Origin: Acetobacteraceae bacterium H6797
Lineage (GTDB): Bacteria; Pseudomonadota; Alphaproteobacteria; Acetobacterales; Acetobacteraceae
Direction of reading: 5' to 3'
Length of the DNA: 64,000 bases
Assembly (NCBI GenBank): GCA_015223225.1
Contig: JADFCQ010000001.1
Location: forward strand, 1,386,739 to 1,450,738
The position numbers were made by a program, and so were the translations under genes. A model generated the notes under the pieces. It had not been told where the DNA came from and ran no database searches. It saw nothing but the letters and a program-made list of their open reading frames with translations. Below are positions 17,698-26,990 of the stretch, in pieces (the stretch's first letter is position 1; every line of letters begins with the position of its first letter).

Positions 17698-19536
17698 ATG
17701 AGCAAGATCGTGCCGCCCGTCCTCGACGTCCGCCATCTCAGCATCACCTACGGCGCGCTCAAGGCTGTGCGCGACGTCTCCTTCAGCATCGCACCCGGCG
17801 AGGCGCTGGGGCTGATCGGCGAGAGCGGCTCGGGCAAGAGCAGCATCGCCTATGCCGTGATGCGCTACATCAAGGGCGATGCGGCCGGCGAGGTGCATGT
17901 CGCCGGCCAGGACATCATGGCCCTGTCCGAGACGGCGCTGGCCAAGATGCGGGGCAAGACGGCGGCGATGGTCTATCAGGACCCGATGTCGGCGCTGAAC
18001 CCCGCGATCAAGGTGGGCGAGCAGATTGCCGAGGCCATCAGGCTCCATGGTAAGCTCGGCAAGGCCGAGGCCTGGGCGCGAAGCGTCGAGTTGCTGACGC
18101 GCGTGCATCTCCCGCGCCCCGCCGATATCGCGCATCGCTACCCGCATCAGCTCTCGGGCGGTCAGCAGCAGCGCGTGGTCATCGCCATGGCCCTGGCCTG
18201 CGATCCGCAACTGCTCATCATGGACGAGCCGACCACGGGGCTCGACGTCACGACCGAGGCGGTCATTCTCGACCTGGTCAACGAGCTTCGCCGCGAGACG
18301 GGCGTGGCCGTACTCTTCATCAGCCACAATATGGGCGTGGTCGCGCAAGTTTGTGACCGCGTCGGCGTTCTCTATGCGGGCCAGCTCGTGGAAGAGGGCA
18401 CCGCGCAGCAGGTGCTGCGTGCGCCGCGCCATCCCTATACGGTCGCGCTCATGCGCGCGATGCCGGGCATCGACGGCCCGCGCCGCCGCCTCTCCGCCAT
18501 TCCTGGCCGCCTGCCTGACCTGCGCAATCCGCCCACGGGCTGCATTTTCGTCGCCCGCTGCGCCATTGCCAGCAGCGAGTGCCAGACGAGGATGCCCGCG
18601 CTGGAAGCGGCCGATACGCATCGCAGCCGCTGCCATTATCGCGACGAGATCGAGCAGCGCATGCCGCCCGAGCCGCTGGTGGAGGAGGCCGATCTCGCCG
18701 AGGCTGCCGGTGCGCGCCCGCGGCTGCAGATCGTCGATATCCGCAAGACTTTCCGCGCCCGCCCTGCCCTGCCCTTCATGCGCGCGCCCGCGCCGGTGCA
18801 TGCGGTCGATCACGTGACGCTCGATATCGCGCCTGGCCGCACCCTCGCGGTCGTGGGCGAAAGCGGCTCGGGCAAATCCACCCTCGCCCGCTGCGTCGCC
18901 GGCCTCATCGTGCCCGAGCAGGGCGCGATCCGGCTGGAGAACGAAGTGCTGGACCCGCTGGTGCAGAAGCGCGATCGCGTGGCGCAGCAGGCGGTGCAAT
19001 TCGTCTTCCAGAACCCCGATGCCGCGCTCAACCCGCACTGGACGGTAGCCGAGATCGTCGGCCGCCCGATGCGCCTCTATGGCAAGGATCTCGATCCGCG
19101 CGGCCTCCGCCATCGCATCATCGAACAGCTGGAGGCGGTGAAGCTCAGCGAGCGCTATATCGACCTCTATCCGCGCGAAATGTCGGGCGGCGAGAAGCAG
19201 CGCGTCTCCATCGCCCGCGCCTTCGCCGCCCGGCCTCGCCTCATCATCTGCGACGAGCCCACCTCGGCGCTCGATATTTCCGTCCAGGCCGCGATCCTCA
19301 ACGAGTTGCTCGCGCTGCAACGCCAGCACGGCACCTCCTATCTCTTCATCTCGCATGATCTCGGCGTGGTGCGGCATGTCGCCCATCAGGTCGCCATCAT
19401 GCGTCATGGAAAGATCGTGGAACACGGCCCGCCTTCCGCCGTCTTCGGCGCACCGCGTGAGGATTACACGCGCGCGCTGATCGCCGCCATTCCAACGCTC
19501 GAGCCGCGCAGCGCGCCCGTGCTCCTGACCGCATAA
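17698..19536 (+). CDS. ABC transporter, fused double ATPase (DppD-DppF type)
   Basis: A 612-residue fusion of two ATPase units. Unit 1 has Walker A GESGSGKSS, signature LSGGQQQRVV and Walker B LLIMDEPTTGLD, followed by the Cys-containing oligopeptide-type C-terminal extension (PTGCIFVARCAIASSEC). Unit 2 has Walker A GESGSGKST, signature MSGGEKQRVS and Walker B LIICDEPTSALD. It energises the DppBC-type channel at the cytoplasmic face. Start is ATG 17698; TTG 17689 overlaps the upstream stop and may couple translation. Fusion avoids the need for separate D and F subunits. Confidence 0.93.
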   Translation: MSKIVPPVLDVRHLSITYGALKAVRDVSFSIAPGEALGLIGESGSGKSSIAYAVMRYIKGDAAGEVHVAGQDIMALSETALAKMRGKTAAMVYQDPMSALNPAIKVGEQIAEAIRLHGKLGKAEAWARSVELLTRVHLPRPADIAHRYPHQLSGGQQQRVVIAMALACDPQLLIMDEPTTGLDVTTEAVILDLVNELRRETGVAVLFISHNMGVVAQVCDRVGVLYAGQLVEEGTAQQVLRAPRHPYTVALMRAMPGIDGPRRRLSAIPGRLPDLRNPPTGCIFVARCAIASSECQTRMPALEAADTHRSRCHYRDEIEQRMPPEPLVEEADLAEAAGARPRLQIVDIRKTFRARPALPFMRAPAPVHAVDHVTLDIAPGRTLAVVGESGSGKSTLARCVAGLIVPEQGAIRLENEVLDPLVQKRDRVAQQAVQFVFQNPDAALNPHWTVAEIVGRPMRLYGKDLDPRGLRHRIIEQLEAVKLSERYIDLYPREMSGGEKQRVSIARAFAARPRLIICDEPTSALDISVQAAILNELLALQRQHGTSYLFISHDLGVVRHVAHQVAIMRHGKIVEHGPPSAVFGAPREDYTRALIAAIPTLEPRSAPVLLTA

Positions 19537-19550
19537 GAGGATTTCCGACT

Positions 19551-20903
19551 ATGGCTCCCCGCATGATGAGGCTCGGCATGTCGATGCGCGGCATCGGCTA
19601 TCACCCGGCCGCCTGGCGCCATCCCGATGTGCCGGCCGATGGCACGCTGCGTATCGAGCACTATGTCCGCAACGCGCAGACGGCCGAGCGCGGGCTCTTC
19701 GACATGGTCTTCTTCGCCGATGGCATCGCGATCCGTGAGAAGGACCTGCCGCCCGGCTCCCTCGCCCGATCCGGCTTCGAGCTGGCGGAGATGGAGCCGC
19801 TGACGCTGCTGCCCGCGCTCGCCATGGTCACGAAGAATATCGGCCTCGTGACCACGGCTTCCACCACCTATAACGAGCCCTATCACCTCGCGCGGAAATT
19901 CGGCACGCTCGACCTCATCAGCAAGGGCCGCGCGGGCTGGAACATCGTCACCTCATGGTCCGATGCCGAGGGGCGCAATTTCAACCGCGACAAGCATCTC
20001 GACTACGACACGCGCTACGAGCGCGCCGCTGAATTCGTCGAGGTGGTCAAGGGCCTTTGGGATAGCTGGGAGCCCGGCGCGCTGATCTATGACCGTGCCT
20101 CCGGCGTCTTCTACGACGAGGCGCGGATGCATGAGCTGAACCATATCGGCAAGCACTTCAAGGTGAAGGGCCCGCTCAACGTCGCCGATATGCCGCAGGG
20201 CCGCCCGGTGCTCTTCCAGGCCGGTGCGGCAGGGCAGGGGAGGGACATCGCCGCCCAGCATGCCGAGGTGATCTACGCCGCGCAGGACACGATCCAGGAT
20301 GCGAAGGCCTATTACGATGACGTGAAGGGCCGCCTCGCCCGCCACGGCCGCGAATGGGACGATCTGAAGATCATGCCCGCGCTGCGCCCCGTCGTCGCGA
20401 AAACGCGCGCGGAGGCGCAGGCCAAGTTCGACCAGCTCCAGGAACTGCTGGACCCGCTGGTCGGCCTCGCCCGCGTCTATAACGAGTTCGGCGATCTCAC
20501 CGGCCATGATCTCGACGGCCCGGTGCCCGAGCCCAAGGGTGAGCCGCAGGTGCGCAGCGCCGCCGAGCGCATCCTGGCCCGCGCCAGGCGCCACAACCTC
20601 ACCATCCGCCAGCTCTGCCAGCAGATGGCGGGCGAGGGGAATTCCTGCGTCATCGGCACCGCCGCCGATGTGGCCGACAAGATGGAGGAATGGTTCACCG
20701 CCGGGGCCTGCGACGGTTTCAACATCACGCCCAATCAGCTACCGGGCGGTTGCGATGACTTCGTCGAATTCGTGACGCCCGAGTTGCAGCGGCGCGGCCT
20801 GTTCCGCAAAGCCTATGAAGGCGCCACGCTGCGCGAGAATCTGGGTCTGAAGCGCCCGGTAAATCGTTACGTCGCCGCGAGGCTCGCCGCCGCCGCCGAA
20901 TGA
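19551..20903 (+). CDS. LLM-class flavin-dependent monooxygenase (NtaA/SnaA/DszA family), paralog 3
   Basis: A 450-residue third paralog, more diverged than the first two. It begins RLGMSMRGIGYHPAAWRHP and retains IGLVTTASTTYNEPYHLAR, GRAGWNIVTSWSDAEGRNFN and TPELQRRGLFRKAYEG. It lies 14 bp after the ATPase stop with AGAGGA ahead of ATG 19551, so it closes the same transcript. NtaA-type enzymes need FMNH2 from a partner reductase, which is not encoded here. A distinct substrate or successive reaction is likely. Confidence 0.88.
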   Translation: MAPRMMRLGMSMRGIGYHPAAWRHPDVPADGTLRIEHYVRNAQTAERGLFDMVFFADGIAIREKDLPPGSLARSGFELAEMEPLTLLPALAMVTKNIGLVTTASTTYNEPYHLARKFGTLDLISKGRAGWNIVTSWSDAEGRNFNRDKHLDYDTRYERAAEFVEVVKGLWDSWEPGALIYDRASGVFYDEARMHELNHIGKHFKVKGPLNVADMPQGRPVLFQAGAAGQGRDIAAQHAEVIYAAQDTIQDAKAYYDDVKGRLARHGREWDDLKIMPALRPVVAKTRAEAQAKFDQLQELLDPLVGLARVYNEFGDLTGHDLDGPVPEPKGEPQVRSAAERILARARRHNLTIRQLCQQMAGEGNSCVIGTAADVADKMEEWFTAGACDGFNITPNQLPGGCDDFVEFVTPELQRRGLFRKAYEGATLRENLGLKRPVNRYVAARLAAAAE

Positions 20904-20978
20904 AGGCGAGGCAACGAAAGTCGAGATGATGCGTTTGCGTCCCCGTCCGGTCAGGAAAGGCCGGACGAGGAGGCCGGA

Positions 20979-21710
20979 ATGCACGGATCGCGGAAATGGC
21001 TGCTGGGCCTTATCCCCCTTGTCGCGCTCGCCGCCTGCAATGGCGAGGATCGCGAGGAGTCGCGCGGTGAATCGCAGAACTCGACCGCTGTCGTCGAGGC
21101 GGTGAAGACGCGCCTGAGCGAGGAGGCCCGAGCGCCCGTGACGCTGCGCGGCGTGCAGGTCTATAGCCAGGCCGCGCCGCAGCTCACCGCCATTTGCGGG
21201 CAGGTGAAGATGAATCCCGACCAGCCCGGCGCGTATACGCTCTTCGTCGCCCTGGCGCGGGAGGATGGCGGCCAGACGCGCGTGACGGAGCAATACGTCG
21301 CGAATTCCGGCCCTAATGCCTCGCGGGTTTTCGTCGAGACGGTGTCGCGTTGCTACCAGGAGGGCGGCCCGCCCGCGCTTCAGCGTGCGAGCGCCCCGGC
21401 GCCGCTGCCCGTCGTGCCCGATACGCTGCCGCTCTCGGCCCAGGCGCCCGTGCAGGGCAAGCAGCAGGCCACGCGCGGCCAGCAGCAGGCCGAGGCGGCC
21501 CAATCGTCATCCGGCGCGCCGCTCCGCCAGATCACGCTCCGCAGCAACGGCAATCTCCGCGCCAATCCCAATGGCGGCGGCGAGGTGCTGCAGGTGGTGA
21601 GCCAGGGGACGGGCATGTCGGTCTTCGGCGAGGCGCCTGGCGGCTGGCTCCAGGTGGGGCAGGATCAGCCGATCGGCTGGCTGCATAGCAGCCTGGTCAA
21701 TCGCAACTAG
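20979..21710 (+). CDS. lipoprotein with C-terminal bacterial SH3 domain
   Basis: A 243-residue protein. The signal peptide ends at a lipobox (LVALAAC, Cys at residue 20). An unassigned globular part (about 40-125) with paired Cys (TAICGQV and VSRCYQEG) follows, then a Gln/Ala/Pro-rich linker, then an SH3b domain (TLRSNGNLRANPNGGGEVLQ to GWLHSSLVNRN). SH3b domains typically bind peptidoglycan or cell-wall peptides, so an envelope role is likely. The stop codon overlaps the stop of the convergent alginate-lyase-like gene within CTAG. Confidence 0.78.
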   Translation: MHGSRKWLLGLIPLVALAACNGEDREESRGESQNSTAVVEAVKTRLSEEARAPVTLRGVQVYSQAAPQLTAICGQVKMNPDQPGAYTLFVALAREDGGQTRVTEQYVANSGPNASRVFVETVSRCYQEGGPPALQRASAPAPLPVVPDTLPLSAQAPVQGKQQATRGQQQAEAAQSSSGAPLRQITLRSNGNLRANPNGGGEVLQVVSQGTGMSVFGEAPGGWLQVGQDQPIGWLHSSLVNRN

Positions 21711-22810
21711 GGCGTGAGCCGCCAGAGCAGGCTCACCGGCCCGCCCAGCCAGGGCGCCTGATAGGGGCGGAAAGGCTTGATCGCGGCCTCGATTTCAGGG
21801 TCGCGGACCAGGCTCAGCCCGATCTCCAGCCCCGCGCCTTGGCTCAGCGGGCTGCTGCCCTTGAGCCAGGGGTCTTCCTGCGTGGCCCCGGCCAGAAGCT
21901 CGATCCGCGCCGGGTCCTTCACGGCGCGGAAGGTGAAGAGCATGAGGCGCCGCAGCGCGGCATATTCCTCTCCCGTGATCCGCACCCGGTTCACCCCGCC
22001 CATCCTGGCGAGGGCAGCCAAAGGCTGCAGCGCGAAGAGGTGGTAATGCAGCGCCATGGGGCCGCGCATCAGCTCCAGCGGCAGCGCGCCCTCGGCCGTG
22101 ACATGCGCGAAGCCATAGCGCGCCCGGCCCACGCCCCATTCGAGCAGCGCCCTGTCGCCCGAGGCGATGCCCGCCGCCGCGACCGCGAGGCCGGCCCAGT
22201 AGAGGTGGTTATTGGCCACGTCGGTCAGGCCCGGCTTCGGCGCCCGGTCGTAATAGGGCTTCACCGAAAGCGCGACCTGCCGCAGCCATTCCGACACGCG
22301 GGCCTTGGCGGGTTCATCGAGCCCCGGGGCGTCGCGGATGGCCAGGAAGGCGAGAGCCGCGCCGCCGAGGGTCCATTTCCGCAGATATCCGCCTTGCTGG
22401 TTGAAGAAGCCCATCAGCGCATAGTCCTTCGCCCAGGCATCGAGCTGGGCGAGAGCACAGGCGGCGGCTTCGGGCTGGCGCGGCTTGGCCATCACCCAGC
22501 GGGTGGCGGCCTTCTCCACGCCTTCCAGCCAGTCGGTCATCGGCCGGCTGCTTTCCTGATTGGCCTGGAGCCGCTGCTCGTCGATCCGGGAATGCGCCGG
22601 GTCGGTGTAATAGGAGGTGCCGGTCATGTCCCGCACGGCCGGCGGCGGGGCGGGGCAGGCCTCGGCGGGCAGGGGCCGGCCTTCGGCGGCGTTGATGGCC
22701 TCGATATCGAAGGGCGCGAGCAGGGGCTCATAGGGCCGCTGCGCCTGGCTCGCTCCAGGGGTCAGGGCGAGGGCGATCATCAGGAAGGGCAGGGCGGCTG
22801 AAAAACGCAT
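21707..22810 (-). CDS. alginate lyase (PL5 / AlgL-like) family protein
   Basis: A 367-residue exported protein. The signal peptide covers residues 1-23 (MRFSAALPFLMIALALTPGA). The core resembles the alpha-toroid alginate lyase family (PF05426): WAKDYALMGFFNQQGGY, then the key motif VANNHLYWAGLAVAAAG with the catalytic Asn-His pair, then RGPMALHYHLFALQPL. Members depolymerise mannuronate-rich uronan by beta-elimination in the periplasm. No alginate biosynthesis genes are near. ATG 22810 is chosen because the signal peptide starts there; a longer upstream frame has no export signal. Confidence 0.8.
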   Translation of the reverse strand: MRFSAALPFLMIALALTPGASQAQRPYEPLLAPFDIEAINAAEGRPLPAEACPAPPPAVRDMTGTSYYTDPAHSRIDEQRLQANQESSRPMTDWLEGVEKAATRWVMAKPRQPEAAACALAQLDAWAKDYALMGFFNQQGGYLRKWTLGGAALAFLAIRDAPGLDEPAKARVSEWLRQVALSVKPYYDRAPKPGLTDVANNHLYWAGLAVAAAGIASGDRALLEWGVGRARYGFAHVTAEGALPLELMRGPMALHYHLFALQPLAALARMGGVNRVRITGEEYAALRRLMLFTFRAVKDPARIELLAGATQEDPWLKGSSPLSQGAGLEIGLSLVRDPEIEAAIKPFRPYQAPWLGGPVSLLWRLTP

Positions 22811-22919
22811 GGACCTAGTTTGCGCCGGGGCGGGGCGGAAGGGAAACCGGCGCCGCGTTTTTACCGATCCGTAATGCGCTGGATCTATGAGAGGGGCGAT
22901 TCCAGCCAAGGTCCCGCCC

Positions 22920-24620
22920 ATGCCGAGCCAGGATTTCAGAGATTTTTTCACGCGCAGGCTGGGGCTGGTCCCCTCGATCCTGCTCATCACAATCCTGTCC
23001 GTGGTCGCCGTCGCGGCCACGGTCTCCGTCACCCTGCTGCGGGACATGCACCGCCAGGCCTGGGATGACGCCCAGCGCCGGCTGGACATCAACCTCGCGG
23101 TGATGGAGGCGCTGCTCGCCGAGCGCGGCACCGGCTGGCGGTTGGAGCACGGCACCCTTTTCCTCGGCGATCAGCCGGTGAATGGCGATGCGGCGCTGGT
23201 CGACCGGGTGAAGGCCATCGCGGGCGGCGTCGCCACCATCTTCGCCGGCGATCAGCGCGTGGCGACCAATGTGGCGCGCCCCGATGGCGGCCGCGCCACC
23301 GGCACGCGGCTCGCCCCGGGTGCGGCCTATGACGCTGTCTTCCAGCGCGGCGAGACCTTTCGCGGCGAGGCCGAAATCCTGGGTGCCCAGCACCTGACCA
23401 TCTATCGCCCCATCCGCGATGCGGGTGGAAAGGTGGTCGGCATCATCTTCGTCGGGCAATCCACCGCCGAGGTGCAGAAAGCCGTGGAGGCCGGGCGGCT
23501 GGCCGCGCTGGTGACGAGTGCCGGCATCGCCCTGGCCGCCGCCTTCATCGCCTGGCTGCTGCTGCGCCTGCTGTTCCGGCCGCTGCTGAGCCTCGCCCGG
23601 GTGGTGGACCGTATCGCCCAGGGCGAGCATGCGCTCGAGGTGCCCTGCACCGGCCGGCGCGACCAGCTTGGCGCCATCGGCCGCGCCGTGCTTCGCCTGC
23701 GGGATGCGGCGCGTCAGACCCGCCGGCTGGAGGAAGAGGCCGAGGCCGCCCGGGCCCAGGCCGCGATCGAACGCCAGGCCATGCAGCGCGATCTGGCCGG
23801 GGAGGTGGAGCGCATCGCCCAGGGCGTCGGCACGGCCCTGGCCACCGAAGTCTCCCGCCTGCGCGCGGCCGCCTCGGGCGTGCGGGAAGGCACCGGCCTG
23901 GCCGCGCGCGAGGCGAGCGAGGCCGGCTCCCGCTCCCAATCCGTGGCGCATAACGTGCAGGCCGTGGCCGCCGCCGTGGAGGAATTGTCGGCGAGCATCG
24001 CCGAGATCAACCGGCAGGTGGCCGATAGCACCCTCGTCGCCCGGCAGGCGGTCGAGGCGGTCGAGATTTCCGATGTCAGCGTCGGCGCCCTGGCAAGAGC
24101 ATCGGACCGGATCGGCGATGTCGTCCAGCTCATCACCAGCGTCGCGGCCCAGACCAATCTTCTCGCGCTGAACGCCACCATCGAGGCGGCGCGGGCAGGG
24201 GAGGCGGGCAAGGGCTTCGCCGTGGTGGCCAATGAGGTGAAATCCCTCGCCGGCCAGACGGCCAAGGCGACGGAGGAGATCGGCAGCCAGATCGCCGCCA
24301 TGCGGGAGGCGACCGAACAGGCCGTGCGCACCGTGCGCAGCATCGCCGCCTCGGTCGCGCGGATGGACGAGGTTTCGGCCATCATCGCCAGTTCCGTGGA
24401 GGAGCAGGGGGCGGTGACGCGGGAGATCGCGCGGCGCGCGGCGGCGGCGGCCGATGGCACGGAAAGCTCGGCGAGCAGCATCGCGGCGGTGGACCGCAAC
24501 GTGGCCCTCGTCGCCGAGGCCATGGCGGGGCTGCAGACGGCCGAAACCGCGGTCGCGCAACAGGGCGAGGCACTGCGGGAGGAGCTTTCCTCCGTCGTGC
24601 TTCGGCTGCGCGCAGCCTGA
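22920..24620 (+). CDS. methyl-accepting chemotaxis protein with periplasmic Cache-like domain
   Basis: A 566-residue receptor. TM1 is near residues 15-36 ([20 protein letters not shown]), a periplasmic sensor of about 150 residues resembles single-Cache domains ([20 protein letters not shown]), TM2 follows near 200-220, then HAMP ([20 protein letters not shown]), and a signalling domain whose tip reads [20 protein letters not shown]. It signals to CheA/CheW. ATG 22920 has AAGG upstream; ATG 22887 would add 11 residues. It is divergent from the AlgL-like gene, possibly linking chemotaxis and carbohydrate sensing, but that is only positional. Confidence 0.9.
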   Translation: MPSQDFRDFFTRRLGLVPSILLITILSVVAVAATVSVTLLRDMHRQAWDDAQRRLDINLAVMEALLAERGTGWRLEHGTLFLGDQPVNGDAALVDRVKAIAGGVATIFAGDQRVATNVARPDGGRATGTRLAPGAAYDAVFQRGETFRGEAEILGAQHLTIYRPIRDAGGKVVGIIFVGQSTAEVQKAVEAGRLAALVTSAGIALAAAFIAWLLLRLLFRPLLSLARVVDRIAQGEHALEVPCTGRRDQLGAIGRAVLRLRDAARQTRRLEEEAEAARAQAAIERQAMQRDLAGEVERIAQGVGTALATEVSRLRAAASGVREGTGLAAREASEAGSRSQSVAHNVQAVAAAVEELSASIAEINRQVADSTLVARQAVEAVEISDVSVGALARASDRIGDVVQLITSVAAQTNLLALNATIEAARAGEAGKGFAVVANEVKSLAGQTAKATEEIGSQIAAMREATEQAVRTVRSIAASVARMDEVSAIIASSVEEQGAVTREIARRAAAAADGTESSASSIAAVDRNVALVAEAMAGLQTAETAVAQQGEALREELSSVVLRLRAA

Positions 24621-24628
24621 GCCCAACC

Positions 24629-24751
24629 AGCGGGGCATTTTGCCCCGCTCATATTTCGTCGCGCCCCATCCTCTCTCTCCGGGATGTCCCGCGAGAGAGA
24701 GCGGGGGCGTCTTGCCCCTTGCCACCCCAACATTGCGGGGCGCCATGCCCC
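24629..24751 (+). repeat. cluster of three related GGGGC-N5-GCCCC hairpins
   Basis: Three 15-base stem-loops share the plan GGGGC, five bases, GCCCC: 24632-24646 (extended to a perfect 9-bp stem over 24629-24649), 24704-24718 and 24737-24751. An imperfect TCTCTC/GAGAGA stem lies between the first and second. The first is placed like a terminator for the chemoreceptor gene, though the following T content is modest. The third ends 19 bp before the trxC start and could influence its translation. Confidence 0.6.
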
Positions 24752-24769
24752 GCCCTATCTCACGTTGCG

Positions 24770-25216
24770 ATGAGCACGCCTGACCCGATCACCCTCGTCT
24801 GCCCGCATTGCGCGGCCATCAACCGCCTGCCCGAGGCGCGTCTCGGTGCCGGGCCGAAATGCGGCGCCTGCCATCAGCCGCTTTTCGCCGGCAAGCCCAT
24901 CGCGCTGAAGGAGGAGGGCTTCCGCCGCCATCTCCAGCATGACGGCCTGCCGTTGCTGGTGGATTTCTGGGCCTCCTGGTGCGGCCCCTGCCGCATGATG
25001 GAACCGCAATTCGAGCTGGCGGCCAAGGCGCTGGAACCCCGTCTGCGCCTTGCCAAGGTCTCGACCGAAGAGGCGCCGGCGGTCGCGCAATCGCTGCGGA
25101 TTTCGGGCATTCCGCTGCTCATTCTCTTCCATCGCGGGAAGGAAGTGGCGCGGCAGGCCGGGGCCATGCCCGCCGGGCAGATCGAAGCCTGGGCGCGGGC
25201 GCATTTACCCGCCTGA
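24770..25216 (+). CDS. trxC: thioredoxin 2 (TrxC-type) with N-terminal zinc-binding motif
   Basis: A 148-residue protein. The N-terminal zinc site is formed by CPHC (residues 11-14) and CGAC (about 31-34), characteristic of thioredoxin 2. The catalytic site is WASWCGPC, and the cis-Pro is in ISGIPLLILF. It reduces protein disulfides in the cytosol and is usually linked to oxidative stress. ATG 24770 is chosen because the zinc motif begins right after; an upstream frame extends into the hairpin cluster and is unlikely. hisB follows 31 bp downstream on the same strand. Confidence 0.93.
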   Translation: MSTPDPITLVCPHCAAINRLPEARLGAGPKCGACHQPLFAGKPIALKEEGFRRHLQHDGLPLLVDFWASWCGPCRMMEPQFELAAKALEPRLRLAKVSTEEAPAVAQSLRISGIPLLILFHRGKEVARQAGAMPAGQIEAWARAHLPA

Positions 25217-25247
25217 CTTTCGCGCCCCACGGGCGTAGGAAGGCGCC

Positions 25248-25856
25248 ATGAGCGCCTCCCCCAGCCGCCGCGCCGAGATCGTGCGCAAGACCAGCGAGAC
25301 GGATATCCGTCTCTCCCTCGACCTCGACGGTACCGGCCGCAGCGAGCTCGCGAGCGGCATCGGCTTCCTGGACCATATGCTCACCGCGCTGTCGAAACAC
25401 TCGCTGATCGACCTTACCGTCGCGGCGAAGGGCGACCTGCATATCGACTTCCACCACACGGTCGAGGATATCGGCATCGTGCTCGGCCAGGCGCTGAACA
25501 AGGCGCTGGGCGAGAAGCGCGGCATCCGGCGCTACGGCTCGGCCCTGGTGCCGATGGACGAGGCGCTGGCCGAGGCCGCGATCGACATTTCCGGCCGCCC
25601 CTTCCTCGCCTGGACCGTGCCCTTCGCCCGCGACAAGGTGGGCGAGATGGATACCGAGCTGTTCGAGGAGTTTTTCCGCGCCTTCGCGATGAATGCGGGC
25701 ATCACGCTCCACATCACCCTCAAGGCCGGGACCAACCAGCACCATATCGCCGAGGGCGTCTTCAAGGCGGTGGGCCGTGCGCTGCGGATGGCCGTCGAGC
25801 CCGATCCGCGCATGGCCGGCGCCATTCCCTCCACCAAGGGTTCGCTCGCGGGGTAG
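25248..25856 (+). CDS. hisB: imidazoleglycerol-phosphate dehydratase
   Basis: A 202-residue protein of the monofunctional HisB family, catalysing the sixth step of histidine synthesis (imidazoleglycerol phosphate to imidazoleacetol phosphate). The paired metal-binding repeats are visible: [27 protein letters not shown], and later [27 protein letters not shown] precedes ATG 25248 at good spacing. It is the first his gene of the local operon and is separated by one base from the DUF2628 gene. Confidence 0.97.
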   Translation: MSASPSRRAEIVRKTSETDIRLSLDLDGTGRSELASGIGFLDHMLTALSKHSLIDLTVAAKGDLHIDFHHTVEDIGIVLGQALNKALGEKRGIRRYGSALVPMDEALAEAAIDISGRPFLAWTVPFARDKVGEMDTELFEEFFRAFAMNAGITLHITLKAGTNQHHIAEGVFKAVGRALRMAVEPDPRMAGAIPSTKGSLAG

Positions 25857-25857
25857 G

Positions 25858-26334
25858 ATGCGCCTTTTCACCGTCCACGCTCCCCAGGTCCTGCGGCGCG
25901 ACGAGCCCTCCCGCCCGGCGGATATCTACGCCGGCGGCCGCCCGCTTCCGGCGCGCGCTTCCGTCCCGGTGACGGGACCGGTTACGGGCTCGCCCGTGGC
26001 GCCGGGCCGGGTCGCGCTGGTGCCGGAGGGTTTCTCCTTTTGGGCCGCGCTGCTGCCGCCCCTCTGGCTGCTCTGGCACCGGCAATGGCTCGCCTTGGCG
26101 CTTTTCCTGCCCGTCTGGGTGATGCTCGGCATGCTCTTGCCCCGCGGCATCGAGGGCTGGGTGATGCTCGCGCTGCATCTCCTCCTGGGCTGGCATGCCC
26201 AGGATATCCGCCGCTGGACCGCCCGCCGCCAGGGCCTTGCCGAAATCGCCGTCGTTGCCGCGCCGGATGAGGATGCCGCCATGCTACGCCTCCTCGCCGA
26301 GCGGCCTGAACTCGCCCGAGGATTTGCCGCATGA
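25858..26334 (+). CDS. DUF2628 domain membrane protein in his operon
   Basis: A 158-residue protein. Residues 1-50 are soluble with an exact VTGPVTG repeat. SFWAALLPPLWLLWHRQW, then LALFLPVWVMLGMLL and WVMLALHLLLGWHA, form about three membrane-embedded helices, as in DUF2628 proteins. The function is unknown, but occurrence between hisB and hisH is a recurrent alphaproteobacterial arrangement. ATG 25858 follows the hisB stop by one base, and the end overlaps hisH by ATGA, so expression must be coupled to histidine enzymes. Confidence 0.8.
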   Translation: MRLFTVHAPQVLRRDEPSRPADIYAGGRPLPARASVPVTGPVTGSPVAPGRVALVPEGFSFWAALLPPLWLLWHRQWLALALFLPVWVMLGMLLPRGIEGWVMLALHLLLGWHAQDIRRWTARRQGLAEIAVVAAPDEDAAMLRLLAERPELARGFAA

Positions 26335-26990
26335 GCCTCTCCATCGCCATCGTCGATCCCGGTTCGGGCAATCTCGCCTCCCTCAGCCGGGCGCTCATCC
26401 GCTCGGGCGAGATGGCGGATGTGCCGGTCGATGTCTTCATCACCACCAAGGCCGAGGAACTCGCCAAGGCCGACCGCATCGTGCTGCCGGGGCAGGGGGC
26501 TTTCGCCGCCTGCCGCCGTGGGCTCGATGCCCTGCCCGGCATGGTCGAGGCGCTGGAGGAGGAGGTGCGCCACAAGGGCAAACCGCTCATCGGCGTCTGC
26601 GTCGGCATGCAGATCCTGGCCCAGCGCGGCCTCGAACATGGCGTGACGGACGGTCTCGGCTGGTTCAAGGGCGAGATCGCGCCCATGGACCCGCAGGACG
26701 GCGAGGGCCATGCCATGCCCCTGCCGCAGATGGGCTGGAACGGGCTGGACTTCGCCCCCGGCGCGCATCCGCTGCTCGCGGGGCTGGAGCCCGGCTGCTA
26801 CGGCTATTTCGTGCATTCCTACGCCATGGCGAAGCATGAGGCGGCCGATGTGCTCGCGACCACCGACTACGGCGGCCCGGTCGTGGCCATGATCGCGCGC
26901 GGCAATGTCGCCGCCACGCAATTCCACGTGGAGAAAAGCCAGCTCACGGGCCTGCGCATTCTCGCCAACTTCCTGCGGTGGGAGCCATGA
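26331..26990 (+). CDS. hisH: imidazole glycerol phosphate synthase, glutamine amidotransferase subunit
   Basis: A 219-residue class I amidotransferase. The catalytic Cys is in LIGVCVGMQILAQ, and the His and Glu partners are in YFVHSYA and FHVEKSQ. HisH releases ammonia from glutamine and channels it to HisF for IGP and AICAR formation. The N-terminal AIVDPGSGNLASLSRAL has DP where DY or DT is commoner. The partner hisF is not present in this window. It overlaps the GNAT gene by ATGA. Confidence 0.96.
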   Translation: MSLSIAIVDPGSGNLASLSRALIRSGEMADVPVDVFITTKAEELAKADRIVLPGQGAFAACRRGLDALPGMVEALEEEVRHKGKPLIGVCVGMQILAQRGLEHGVTDGLGWFKGEIAPMDPQDGEGHAMPLPQMGWNGLDFAPGAHPLLAGLEPGCYGYFVHSYAMAKHEAADVLATTDYGGPVVAMIARGNVAATQFHVEKSQLTGLRILANFLRWEP

